Shown here piece after piece: positions 1 to 7,607 of a DNA stretch of 57,090 bases (the stretch's first letter is position 1; the number at the start of each line of letters is the position of its first letter). The position numbers were made by a program, and so were the translations under genes. Below the pieces are notes generated by a model. That model was not told the origin of the DNA, made no database searches, and saw nothing but the letters and a program-made list of their open reading frames with translations. Origin of the DNA: an uncultured Lachnospiraceae bacterium (GTDB lineage: Bacteria; Bacillota; Clostridia; Lachnospirales; Lachnospiraceae); NCBI GenBank assembly GCA_949893755.1, contig CATLCV010000001.1, positions 1 to 57,090 on the forward strand. The letters are read 5' to 3'.

Positions 1-1
1 G

Positions 2-244
2 ATCAAGATGATCTCCAAAGCAGGCTTCAGCGAGAGAAATATTCTCGTGATGGGACTGACTTTCGCATTCGGCATGGGCGTACCCGGACACCCGGAGGCT
101 GTCGCACAGCTTCCGTCGGCACTGCAGTTCATCTTCAATGATCCGGTTACGGCAACCTGTATTATCGCGATCCTGGCAAATATCCTGTTCCCGCTTAAGG
201 ATGAGAGCGATATTGAGAAGGCAAAGGAAGCGATGCTTGGGTAA
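2..244 (+). CDS. NCS2-family nucleobase (xanthine/uracil-type) permease, C-terminal end
   Basis: Only about the last 80 residues are present; the reading frame is open to the left edge of the window. The segment GMGVPGHPEAVAQLP followed by a hydrophobic helix ending in ILANILFPLKDE matches the last membrane helices of NCS2 purine/pyrimidine proton symporters in the inner membrane. The exact substrate cannot be told from this end. The last 50 bases overlap the 3' end of the convergent FGGY kinase gene, and no terminator hairpin is visible between them. Confidence 0.75.
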   Translation: MKMISKAGFSERNILVMGLTFAFGMGVPGHPEAVAQLPSALQFIFNDPVTATCIIAILANILFPLKDESDIEKAKEAMLG

Positions 245-1592
245 ATCCGACTTGGGCGTGCCTGGCCTGGGCAGGCTGGTACGCCCCAGCCGCGATCATC
301 CCGGCCAGTGCTGCCCCATATGCCGCTTCTTCCTTTTGCTCTGCCAGCTCCAGCCGCATGGAAAATCGTTCGGCCATGATCTCCTGCAAATGCCGGTTCC
401 TACGTAGCCCGTTTCCCGAAGCGATCATCGTCTTTTTTTCTCCGATGATCCCCTTTTCCATTTTCAGGTACATCTGATACAGTTCATCGGCCATTCCCTC
501 CAGGACGCCTCTTGTCAGAGCGCCGGGCGTAAAATTTTCCGTTCCGATATTTCCAATGCTTCCCTTGAGCTCCGGGCAGTCTCTCGTCCCGGAAAAACGG
601 GTATCTATTTTTAATCTTTCCTGCCCTCCCTCTTCTGTCTCCAGCAGATGCTCCATCATGCGGTAGGGATCCACATCCTCCGCGCCCATTGCCTTTCCTG
701 TCTGTCTGAAAAAATCTGCCAGAAGCGCATAGGCTCTGCCGCCGCACAGAGAGGAACCGCAAAGGATACAGCTATCCTTGATGAACGGCCTTGTTTCCAC
801 CCCTTCTGCCGCAAAGTATTTCTCCGAGTATACGGACACCTGGCCGCCGGTTCCCATGTTCACCAGAATAGAGTCCCGGACATTTCTCACAGAGCCAAGG
901 AAGCTTGCCTGATTGTCGCCTGTCGCGACGCAGACCGGAATCCCCCGGCAGCTCCCCAGAATCCGAAATTCATCCGTCACCTCCGGAAGCATTCCGCAAT
1001 CCAGATGCAGATTGTCAAAGACCTCTTTTTGAAAGCGGCATTTCCGGACATCATAAAGCCCAAATCCCGCCGCATTTCCTGCGTGGAGCAGCGGGCTATT
1101 TCTCTCTGTCAGCACCATTCCCAGATAATCCGCGATCGTGCACAGGCTGACCGCCGTCTCAGGCACCAGCCCTGCCATACTGTTGTAGATATGGGTTGCT
1201 ATCCCGTAACCGGTATATAGCTTAACACCATATGCCTCTTCCAGCAGCTCGCAGACACTTCTGCCGTCCCTGCATGGGATATTTCCTCTTCCATCCTGCC
1301 AGGTATATAAGGGGCTGACATGCCGGCCTTCCCGATCCGTATAGACGATTCCGTGCATCTGTCCCGTCAGTCCGATCACTCCGATATCCGGATATGCTTT
1401 CAGGATATCCTCCAGCAGCTCTTCGGACTTTCTCAGGATCACCGCCGGATCCTGAAGCTTTTCCCAGGGATTCTCGGTTTCTATAAAGCTGCCGTTGCTG
1501 ATCGTAAAGGATCTCTCCACCTTTCCCGAACCGCTCTCCGCAACGACCGCGCTGATCGTTGTGGTCCCGATGTCAATTCCTATCGCTCTCAT
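195..1592 (-). CDS. FGGY-family carbohydrate kinase (sedoheptulokinase-like)
   Basis: A cytoplasmic ATP-dependent sugar kinase of 465 residues. The N-terminal actin-like fold starts with GIDIGTTTISAVV; the family landmarks GLTGQMHGIV, GDNQASFLGS, NMGTGGQVSVY and ASGNGLRRN follow in order. GQMHG with WQDGR places it near sedoheptulokinase/xylulokinase, but the substrate is unknown. The start at 1592 is chosen over an upstream in-frame codon because ACGGAGG lies about 7 nt before it. It is the last gene of a PTS operon, 117 nt after EIIB. A kinase acting on a sugar already phosphorylated during PTS import is unusual; it may act on a dephosphorylated or rearranged product. Confidence 0.85.
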   Translation of the reverse strand: MRAIGIDIGTTTISAVVAESGSGKVERSFTISNGSFIETENPWEKLQDPAVILRKSEELLEDILKAYPDIGVIGLTGQMHGIVYTDREGRHVSPLYTWQDGRGNIPCRDGRSVCELLEEAYGVKLYTGYGIATHIYNSMAGLVPETAVSLCTIADYLGMVLTERNSPLLHAGNAAGFGLYDVRKCRFQKEVFDNLHLDCGMLPEVTDEFRILGSCRGIPVCVATGDNQASFLGSVRNVRDSILVNMGTGGQVSVYSEKYFAAEGVETRPFIKDSCILCGSSLCGGRAYALLADFFRQTGKAMGAEDVDPYRMMEHLLETEEGGQERLKIDTRFSGTRDCPELKGSIGNIGTENFTPGALTRGVLEGMADELYQMYLKMEKGIIGEKKTMIASGNGLRRNRHLQEIMAERFSMRLELAEQKEEAAYGAALAGMIAAGAYQPAQARHAQVGFTQASLPLPSQYRSHP

Positions 1593-1709
1593 GATGTACC
1601 TCCGTTTTTCCGTATTTCCTGATTCGTCATTGCCGCTTATATTTATCAAGAATGCCTGTAATTCTGCGGCCTGATTCGGCCATAATCCCCTTTGATCCTG
1701 CTGCTGATT

Positions 1710-1994
1710 TTACGCCTGTTCTTCCTCAAACGCAGCTTTCAGTTTTTCCTGAATTTCTTTTACCGCAACCATATTATTCAGACCGATCGCTTTTCCTGCC
1801 TTTTTTGCGTTTGGCACAAGATCTGCACTGCAGATAAAAAGGTCAGCTGCCCCCGGAACGACATCATCAATCGTTGAATGCTCCACTACGACCCCTTCTA
1901 TTCCCAGATTTTTCAAAGCTTTCTTTGCATTCATTTCCATAACAAAGGACGTACCTAACCCAGAACCGCAAAAACACATAATCTTTTTAATCAT
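1710..1994 (-). CDS. PTS sugar transporter subunit IIB (ascorbate/SgaB-UlaB type)
   Basis: This 94-residue cytoplasmic phosphocarrier passes phosphate from EIIA to the sugar bound by EIIC. The loop CGSGLGTS near the N-terminus carries the likely phosphoacceptor (the second cysteine of MCFCGSGLG, Cys9). Its length is normal for a stand-alone SgaB-like IIB. The ATG at 1994 is preferred to the GTG one codon earlier because AGGAGG lies 8 nt upstream of it. It sits 21 nt downstream of the EIIC gene and is presumably cotranscribed with it. Confidence 0.9.
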   Translation of the reverse strand: MIKKIMCFCGSGLGTSFVMEMNAKKALKNLGIEGVVVEHSTIDDVVPGAADLFICSADLVPNAKKAGKAIGLNNMVAVKEIQEKLKAAFEEEQA

Positions 1995-2015
1995 CACATT
2001 TTCCTCCTGCTTTCA

Positions 2016-3401
2016 TCACATTTTTTTAATTTCTTTTTTTGTATTTATAAGATTGTAAATAATCGGAATAAAAAATAACACGATTATAATTCCAAGCATA
2101 ACATCTCCACTCACAATTTTGGTAAGATTACCAAACACAATACCTACAATTGTAAAATCTGTATCTGAATAAGTCGTATTCGCAAATCCCATAGAACTCA
2201 GCACCGGATACATCCCGGCAATCAAAAATGTTGCCACCATACCATGGACAAATGCTCCGGCAATACACCCTTTCAATCCCCCCTGTGCATTCCCGCAGAC
2301 ACCTGCTGTTGCCCCGCAGAAAAAATGCAGCACTGCGCCCGGAAGTACAATCGCGACTGCCAAACCTACATTGCCCATCAATGCAAGGATTGCCAAGGCC
2401 GCAATTCCGCCGACAAAGGAGCAGAAGAAGCCAATCAAAACCGCATTCGGTGCAAATGGAAATACGATTGGGCAATCCAGCGCCGGTTTTGCGTTTGGCA
2501 CGAGCTTTTCAGAAATTCCTTTAAAAGCCGGCACAATTTCATTGATCAGCATACGGACTCCGGACAGGACAATATAAATTCCGGCCGAAAATGTAATAGA
2601 CTGAATCACCGAATAGATTACCCAGTTCTCCTCACCGATTATCTCCGCAGCTTCTACAGGGGAAGAAAATACTGCAGCCCCTGAAACAATAATATAACAC
2701 AGGAACATTGCCAATGCTATGGAAATTGTATTCTCTCTTAAAAATGACAGTGTTGTGGGAAAATTGATATCCTCTGTCGTTGTAGTATCTTCATTTTTGC
2801 CAAATAATTTTCCGATCTGGGCGCTCAGCCAATAGCAGCCGCTTCCAAAATGACCGAGCGCAAGTGAATCATCCCCCGTGATCTCTTCAATTGTTGGCTG
2901 CATGATAGCCGGGAATACCGCCATAACAAGTCCCAGCAGCAATGCGCCGGCAAGGATCAGTTTTATGCCTGTAAGTCCGCTGATTGACATAATGATTGAA
3001 ATCAGACATGACATATATAATGCATGATGTCCAGTCAGAAATATATATTTCAGCCTTGAAAAACGCGCAAGCAATATGTTGGCGCACATGCCAAGCGCAA
3101 ATACAGAAGCCGTCTGCACCGCATAGCTGTTCAATGCCAGTGAAGTGATTGCCTCGTTATTAGGCACAACACCCTCCACATGAAAAGCCGCCTGAAACAG
3201 CTCACCGAACGGGATAATAGAAGTCTGGACGACATCCGCCCCGGCATTCAACACGATAAACCCAAGTATTGTTTTAATGGTTCCTTTTACACAAGTCTGT
3301 GCATCCTGACGCTGGAGCAGCAGACCTAACAGCGCGATCAGCCCGACAAAAATTGCCGGTGTGGAAAGCACCTGCTGAATAAACTTTAGAATACCAAGCA
3401 T
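2016..3401 (-). CDS. PTS sugar transporter subunit IIC (ascorbate/SgaT-UlaA family)
   Basis: A 461-residue polytopic membrane permease. Hydrophobic helices run throughout, beginning with STPAIFVGLIALLGLLLQR; the glycine-rich segment FFCGATAGVCGNAQGG and the C-terminal LFFIPIIYNLI are typical of the UlaA/SgaT superfamily. It binds and translocates the sugar, which EIIB phosphorylates. A clean AAGGAG ribosome site precedes the ATG. No UlaG lactonase or UlaD/E/F enzymes are nearby, so ascorbate need not be the substrate; other SgaT-like permeases carry other sugars or acids. Confidence 0.9.
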   Translation of the reverse strand: MLGILKFIQQVLSTPAIFVGLIALLGLLLQRQDAQTCVKGTIKTILGFIVLNAGADVVQTSIIPFGELFQAAFHVEGVVPNNEAITSLALNSYAVQTASVFALGMCANILLARFSRLKYIFLTGHHALYMSCLISIIMSISGLTGIKLILAGALLLGLVMAVFPAIMQPTIEEITGDDSLALGHFGSGCYWLSAQIGKLFGKNEDTTTTEDINFPTTLSFLRENTISIALAMFLCYIIVSGAAVFSSPVEAAEIIGEENWVIYSVIQSITFSAGIYIVLSGVRMLINEIVPAFKGISEKLVPNAKPALDCPIVFPFAPNAVLIGFFCSFVGGIAALAILALMGNVGLAVAIVLPGAVLHFFCGATAGVCGNAQGGLKGCIAGAFVHGMVATFLIAGMYPVLSSMGFANTTYSDTDFTIVGIVFGNLTKIVSGDVMLGIIIVLFFIPIIYNLINTKKEIKKM

Positions 3402-3440
3402 AGTTTTACTCCTTTTCTTTCATTATCTTCCGCCGTTTCC

Positions 3441-3875
3441 TCAGATATGTTCAAAATAATGATACAATGTCTGTACATCCGGAGATTCCAGTATTTTTTC
3501 TACTTCATTCTCGTCAGACAATAATTCCGATATCTGTACCAGCGCGTCCAAATGGCTGTCGTTATCTTTTGCCGCAAGAGCCACAAATAATCTGGCTGTT
3601 GCCTCCCGGCCGTCAAATATAATATTCTGCCGGAATAACGTAATGCTGATCTGTGTTTCAATTGCCCCTTGTTCCGGTCTTGCGTGCGGCAGGGCAATAT
3701 GGTCTGCTATAATGATATAGGGACCTAATTTTTCTATATTTTCAATGACCCCATCTTTATAGCAGCTTTTTACATAACCGCCATATTCCAATGGCAATAC
3801 AGATAGTTTTATTGCTTCCCGCCAATCATCGGCCGTCTCGCATATCTGCACATTTTCCTGTTTTAGAAGATTCAT
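3441..3875 (-). CDS. PTS sugar transporter subunit IIA (mannitol/fructose/SgaA type)
   Basis: A 144-residue cytoplasmic EIIA. The motif ADHIALPHARPEQGA contains the likely phosphohistidine (His64) that accepts phosphate from HPr. The start at 3875 is chosen because GGAGAGG lies 7 nt before it; an upstream ATG at 3914 lacks a good site. It is the first gene of the operon EIIA-EIIC-EIIB-kinase, 39 nt ahead of EIIC. The 40-bp shared element at 3971-4010 lies in its leader, so this gene should show the operon's regulation most directly. Confidence 0.88.
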   Translation of the reverse strand: MNLLKQENVQICETADDWREAIKLSVLPLEYGGYVKSCYKDGVIENIEKLGPYIIIADHIALPHARPEQGAIETQISITLFRQNIIFDGREATARLFVALAAKDNDSHLDALVQISELLSDENEVEKILESPDVQTLYHYFEHI

Positions 3876-3970
3876 TTCAAATCCTCTCCTTTCCAAAGTT
3901 TCCTGATTACTCACATTGCCGATCGACTTCGTTCATCTGAACTGTTTCTATCGTACCATCAAATTAACTT

Positions 3971-4010
3971 CATTAGAAGTCCAGAAATTGTACCGCATCT
4001 GTGCAAACAG
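3971..4010 (-). promoter_or_regulatory. Shared 40-bp regulatory element, copy B (PTS operon leader)
   Basis: Read on the minus strand, this begins CTGTTTGCACA, contains TACAATTTCTGG and ends CTTCTAATG. It matches 6136-6175 (plus strand) at 35 of 40 positions. TACAAT could be the -10 of the PTS operon, with a poor -35 as expected of an activator-dependent promoter. Binding by the PRD regulator encoded next door is inferred, not shown. Confidence 0.6.
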
Positions 4011-4020
4011 TTGGGCACAA

Positions 4021-4061
4021 AAATAAAAACAGGGCAGATTCCCTGTTAGAATCCAGCCCTG
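4021..4061 (-). terminator. Rho-independent terminator of the PRD regulator gene
   Basis: On the minus strand CAGGGC (4056-4061) pairs with GCCCTG (4030-4035), followed by TTTTTATTT. It starts about 19 nt after the regulator stop codon and separates the regulator from the PTS operon, supporting a separate PTS promoter. The stem is only 6 bp and the loop is long. Confidence 0.55.
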
Positions 4062-4079
4062 CTGATAACGCAGATAACC

Positions 4080-6098
4080 TCACTGACAGACTATTGACAA
4101 TATTTCTTCCGGAGAATTACATTTTATAAGTAAGTCCACCGTATCCGTCCGGCTTATAAGTTCAAGTATATCCTGCAGGATTTTCAAATGCTTCTCCTGA
4201 TCCTCTGCAGCCAGCATGATTACGATGCCAGCCCTTCTTTCCCTGGAAAACATGACCGGTTCCTTAAAAACCGTCAAAGAAATATCCAGTGTATTGACCC
4301 CGTCTTCCGGTTTCGCATGTGCCAGGATCACCTTATCTGTTAAAAACATATATGGACCATAATACTGCAGCTGCGTAATTATGCTGTCAATATATCTTTG
4401 TTCTATACTGTTATTATCGATCATACATTGCCCGGCAATACGGATACTCTGCTGCCAAACACACTTTTCAGAGACAATCCGTATTCTGGATATATCCAAT
4501 AATTTGCAAAGTCCCAATTCCAGTTTATCCTCAATTTCAAACTCCTGGATTCCTCCCTGAAGATAGGCCGTCAGATCATTCATCAGGTCGTCATAATGCT
4601 CCGGATCTATATATTTCTTTACCACCTGAAAAATCTGATCTCGTCGGATTCCTATCTCCTTCGGCGCAATCAGTTTATGATTCAGAATATTTCTTCTGTC
4701 AAATTCAGTCAGTATCGGATGTACCACGATATTCGGCACCACACTGTGTACAGGTATTGTTGAAATGATCAGATCACATACTTCCTGTACATTCATCAGC
4801 CCGATTGCCGCGCAAACGCCTGCAATATCTGCGAAAGGCAATAATTTTTGTACTTCTCTTTTAATCATATTTCCTGTAGATACTCCATTTACACAAACGA
4901 TCAAAATCCTGAGCCTTTGGCTGTCTCCGTCTGATATTTTCAAAGCGCTTCCAAAGTGAAGCGCCAAATATGCTATTTCACCATCTGGAATCGGGACCCC
5001 AATCCCCTCCTCCAGATTACGGGCAGCCATACGGGTTATGGAAAATAAATCCGGATATTCCTTGAGTACGTCATGTTCCAATGGATTTCCCATTTGGATT
5101 CCATATTGATAACGGTAAAGGGATGTATTCAAATGTACATATAAAGCACGCTCCAATTTTTCCTGATCTTCAAAAATAACACATGCTGTTTTTTCAAATT
5201 CTGTAATCAACTCCCTTGCAAGATCATGTATGTATTCTTTTGACGGATTTGTAAAAAATCTTGTTGGCACCATATTCACCCGGGAACCGAGCAGATGAAG
5301 GGCAAGATAACACTTTTCCTCCATAACCAGTTCCGTGAAATATTGATTTACCAGTTCGTACTCCTTCGTCTTTTGCATCTCCGGCACTTTTAGCCCCGGA
5401 AATGTAATGGAATGGGGATGCCTGTACAAAATCGGGACTAATGCCGCCAGTGAAAACAGCACTCCGTCCACATAGTTAATTCCTAATGCCTTTTCAATTT
5501 CTTTCAATTTTCCATAATAGTCTTTTATACTTTCCGGCTTAAAAAAACGAAATGCCCCGCTTTGAAACAGCGGAAACATCTCAGAGAAATACAGCATAAA
5601 TAAAGCGCGGATGCGCACTGGATCCTCTGCAATCCGATATCCTGTCCGCGGCCGGTAATCCACCTTCAATTCATATTGTTCCAATTGTTCTGTCACAGTT
5701 TTTAAATCATGAAAAACCGTATTTCTGCTTACCTCAAAGCATTCCGCCAGTTGCTCAATGTAAACAGGTTCTTCTGAATATATAATATAGCAGATCATAC
5801 CTTTGCACCGCTCCATAGGTGAAAAGATATACACCTGCTTTTCATCATCTGTCTCTAAGCAAGCCCAAATTTTCTCCCGTTCTCTATATGGCACAAACAT
5901 CCCTTTTTGCCTGACGATTTCCAGTGCCGGCAGGCCTGCCTGTTCCAGCCATATATTGATTTTACTGATATCATAATAGACTGTGCGTCTGGAAACATCC
6001 AAAGTTTTTGCAAGATCATTCAGTGACATATAATCTGACTGCGTTAACAACACGGACAACAGGCTTTTGCTTCTCGCTGACATGTAAAACAACGGCAT
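4080..6098 (-). CDS. BglG/MtlR-family PRD-containing transcriptional activator with EIIB- and EIIA-like domains
   Basis: A 672-residue PTS-controlled regulator. In order: a winged helix (about residues 1-65, SLNDLAKTLDVSRRTVYYDI), a second Mga-like helix-turn-helix (about 85-160, ECFEVSRNTVFHDL), two PRDs (about 180-390, with YLALHLLGS and YLALHFGSA histidines), an EIIB-like domain (LRILIVCVNGVSTGN) and a C-terminal EIIA domain (ILAHAKPEDG). Phosphorylation of the PRD, EIIB and EIIA sites by PTS proteins is the known control of this family. The start at 6098 has GGAGG 8 nt upstream. Its neighbours make the PTS operon the obvious target. Confidence 0.88.
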   Translation of the reverse strand: MPLFYMSARSKSLLSVLLTQSDYMSLNDLAKTLDVSRRTVYYDISKINIWLEQAGLPALEIVRQKGMFVPYREREKIWACLETDDEKQVYIFSPMERCKGMICYIIYSEEPVYIEQLAECFEVSRNTVFHDLKTVTEQLEQYELKVDYRPRTGYRIAEDPVRIRALFMLYFSEMFPLFQSGAFRFFKPESIKDYYGKLKEIEKALGINYVDGVLFSLAALVPILYRHPHSITFPGLKVPEMQKTKEYELVNQYFTELVMEEKCYLALHLLGSRVNMVPTRFFTNPSKEYIHDLARELITEFEKTACVIFEDQEKLERALYVHLNTSLYRYQYGIQMGNPLEHDVLKEYPDLFSITRMAARNLEEGIGVPIPDGEIAYLALHFGSALKISDGDSQRLRILIVCVNGVSTGNMIKREVQKLLPFADIAGVCAAIGLMNVQEVCDLIISTIPVHSVVPNIVVHPILTEFDRRNILNHKLIAPKEIGIRRDQIFQVVKKYIDPEHYDDLMNDLTAYLQGGIQEFEIEDKLELGLCKLLDISRIRIVSEKCVWQQSIRIAGQCMIDNNSIEQRYIDSIITQLQYYGPYMFLTDKVILAHAKPEDGVNTLDISLTVFKEPVMFSRERRAGIVIMLAAEDQEKHLKILQDILELISRTDTVDLLIKCNSPEEILSIVCQ

Positions 6099-6135
6099 GC
6101 CAGACACCTCCTTTCGAAAACAGGATGAATCACAT

Positions 6136-6175
6136 CTGTTTGCACACATATGATACAATTTCTGGGCTTCTAATG
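6136..6175 (+). promoter_or_regulatory. Shared 40-bp regulatory element, copy A (regulator / cysteine-rich gene intergenic region)
   Basis: Starts CTGTTTGCACA, contains TACAATTTCTGG and ends CTTCTAATG, matching copy B at 3971-4010 at 35 of 40 positions. Here it points toward the plus-strand cysteine-rich gene and overlaps the regulator's own predicted promoter. Autoregulation and co-regulation of the plus-strand gene are inferences. Confidence 0.6.
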
Positions 6176-6179
6176 TAAA
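6150..6179 (-). promoter_or_regulatory. Predicted promoter of the PRD regulator
   Basis: On the minus strand, -35 TTTACA (6174-6179) and -10 TATCAT (6150-6155) are separated by 18 bp, about 50 nt upstream of the chosen start. It lies inside shared element copy A. Confidence 0.45.
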
Positions 6180-6255
6180 CGGACTGGCAGTATAATAAAG
6201 CAGTCCAGATATAGTATACTATTATGCAATCCGGAATACAAGGAGGAAACGTACC

Positions 6256-6699
6256 ATGAAAAAAAAGAACTGCTGTGCCGAATGGATTGAGGATCTGCTT
6301 GGTGCCGCAAGAGACATGGCTGGACCCCGCGCCTCTTGTCTAATGGAATGCTGTGGGAAATACTGCGCAGCCCGCCACAATATACTGGATGAGACCCTCC
6401 TGCTGCGGAATGCGTCTTCACATTGCAAATCCCGCTCAGACTATGTGGAATTTTTAAATCAAACAATGTCAATAAATGTAACTGAAGCAGCGGATGGCAT
6501 CATAATACAATTTAGGAAGGACAAATGTACCTGTGAATTGGCAGATGAACTATCAAAAAATGCTGATATGTTATGTGAATGTTCAAGGGGACATGAAAAA
6601 GCAGTCTGGAGTATTTTTTTTGGCAAATCGGTTGAAGTAGAAATCGTAGAAAGCATTTTGCGCGGCGGCCATGACTGTATCCTTAAAATATACGTCTAG
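6256..6699 (+). CDS. Cysteine-rich protein of unknown function with a V4R-like C-terminal pattern
   Basis: A 147-residue soluble protein with twelve cysteines, including a CC pair at the N-terminus, MECCGKYC, KCTC and LCECSRG, ending in VESILRGGHDCILKIYV. The pattern C-x-C then GKxVxVExxxSIxRGGxxCxxxI resembles the C-terminal half of V4R/thiazoline-hydrolase-like small-molecule or metal-binding proteins in Clostridia; this is a family impression, not a match. The start has GGAGG 9 nt upstream. It is divergent from the PRD regulator, shares the 40-bp element with the PTS operon, and may belong to that regulon. Function unknown. Confidence 0.7.
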   Translation: MKKKNCCAEWIEDLLGAARDMAGPRASCLMECCGKYCAARHNILDETLLLRNASSHCKSRSDYVEFLNQTMSINVTEAADGIIIQFRKDKCTCELADELSKNADMLCECSRGHEKAVWSIFFGKSVEVEIVESILRGGHDCILKIYV

Positions 6700-6719
6700 T
6701 TCTAGAGGGTTATATGATC

Positions 6720-6754
6720 CTTGGAGCATCCAACCGCAGCCTGGATGCTCCAAG
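6720..6754. repeat. Perfect 13-bp inverted repeat at a duplication junction
   Basis: CTTGGAGCATCCA (6720-6732) and TGGATGCTCCAAG (6742-6754) are exact complements around a 9-nt loop. The right arm runs into the duplicated ATPase fragment that begins at 6744. It lies 20 nt after the cysteine-rich gene's stop and could act as its terminator, but no T-tract follows, so a recombination scar is equally possible. Confidence 0.7.
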
Positions 6755-6840
6755 TCTTCATTGTCCAAAGTTCTGCAGGGACAGCCGCATGAAACTGAAA
6801 CTCCGCTGTCCGAACCAAATCTTCTGTACTCCCGAATCAG
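6744..6840 (-). pseudogene. 97-bp duplicated internal fragment of the ATPase gene at 10105-11079
   Basis: This stretch matches 10863-10959 at 92 of 97 positions, in the same orientation. Translated on the minus strand it gives IREYRRFGSDSGVS, SCGCPCRTLD and ED-EH, i.e. residues about 41-72 of the ATPase, just after its Walker A. No start, P-loop or downstream part is present, so it is a gene fragment. It abuts the truncated nuclease gene; the nuclease stop codon at 6837-6839 is supplied by this fragment. Confidence 0.85.
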
Positions 6841-7526
6841 GAAGCACACCTTACCTTGCATTTCTTTTTCCAGCAGGCGATTCCATATTTGATAACCGTA
6901 TCCATGCCGTCTTCTATCAGCTTTGCGGCATATTCCTTTTTTTCAATCTGTCTCAGGGCTTCTTCACAGCCCGCCTCCAGGTCTCCATTATCCGAATACT
7001 TGATCTCGATCACGATCCCTGTCTCTTTTTCTCCTCCTGCCTCCACCAGTATATCGCTGTATCCTATCCCGGATTCCGCGTTAGAACTGATTTCCCACTC
7101 TCCGCGGTGGCTTAACAAGCCTAAAAGAATACCATGGTAAAAGCAGGCACTTGAGTTCCGTCTTTCGGAACTCTTAGTGGTCGCTTTCCCTGTGGGCAAG
7201 TTTTCTTTTTTCTCTTTCTGCACTGCAGTATCCCGAATGCTGATCGTTTTCTTCAGATACATATTAAACTGCTTCTCTATGGTGTCTGCATCCGCTTTGA
7301 CGAACGCATCGCAAAATGCGTCCAATTTCATTTTATCTTTTCGTGTCTCATCATGAAACCAGTCCTGTATCTGTTCAATAAATATTTTTCGTATTTCCTG
7401 ATTTGGTATGACCAGTTGATATACGCCTTCTTTTGCTTTTCCGCGTTTCGTCAGATACCCGGCAGTAAAAAGGATGCTCCAAACATGATCCACACTTCTG
7501 TACAGATGATTATTATACATTTTCAT
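6837..7526 (-). pseudogene. Truncated AAA-ATPase-like/PD-(D/E)XK nuclease family gene (C-terminal part only)
   Basis: An open frame of 229 codons that holds only the C-terminal third of the roughly 550-residue AAA-ATPase-like/PDDEXK_9 family found in gut anaerobes. Visible landmarks are WSILFTAGYLT, VIPNQEIRKIF, TISIRDTAV, FYHGILLGLL, SGIGYSDILVE and the nuclease core IVIEIKYSD (D..EIK). The N-terminal ATPase region is missing and no ribosome site precedes the ATG, so expression is doubtful. A 19-residue insert splits the normally contiguous KEN-FYHG segment. Its end is fused to the ATPase fragment at 6744-6840. Likely debris of a multicopy gene family. Confidence 0.75.
7143..7199 (-). repeat. 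57-bp in-frame palindromic insert within the nuclease remnant
   Basis: The 57 bp encode 19 extra residues (LPTGKATTKSS, then ERRNSSAC) between KEN and FYHGILL. The core is a perfect hairpin, GAGTTCCG (7153-7160) / CGGAACTC (7166-7173) with loop TCTTT, extended outward by CACT/AGTG across small bulges. Length divisible by three, no in-frame stop and a palindromic core are what is seen in protein-coding palindromic elements such as those of Rickettsia. That it is a mobile repeat is inference. Confidence 0.6.
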
Positions 7527-7607
7527 TCAAACAGCAAAGGCAATTCCGACCTGTAGACAAGCATTCTCCTCTGTGGTATGATATCCCACGGAAAGGAGGT
7601 GGGCGCA

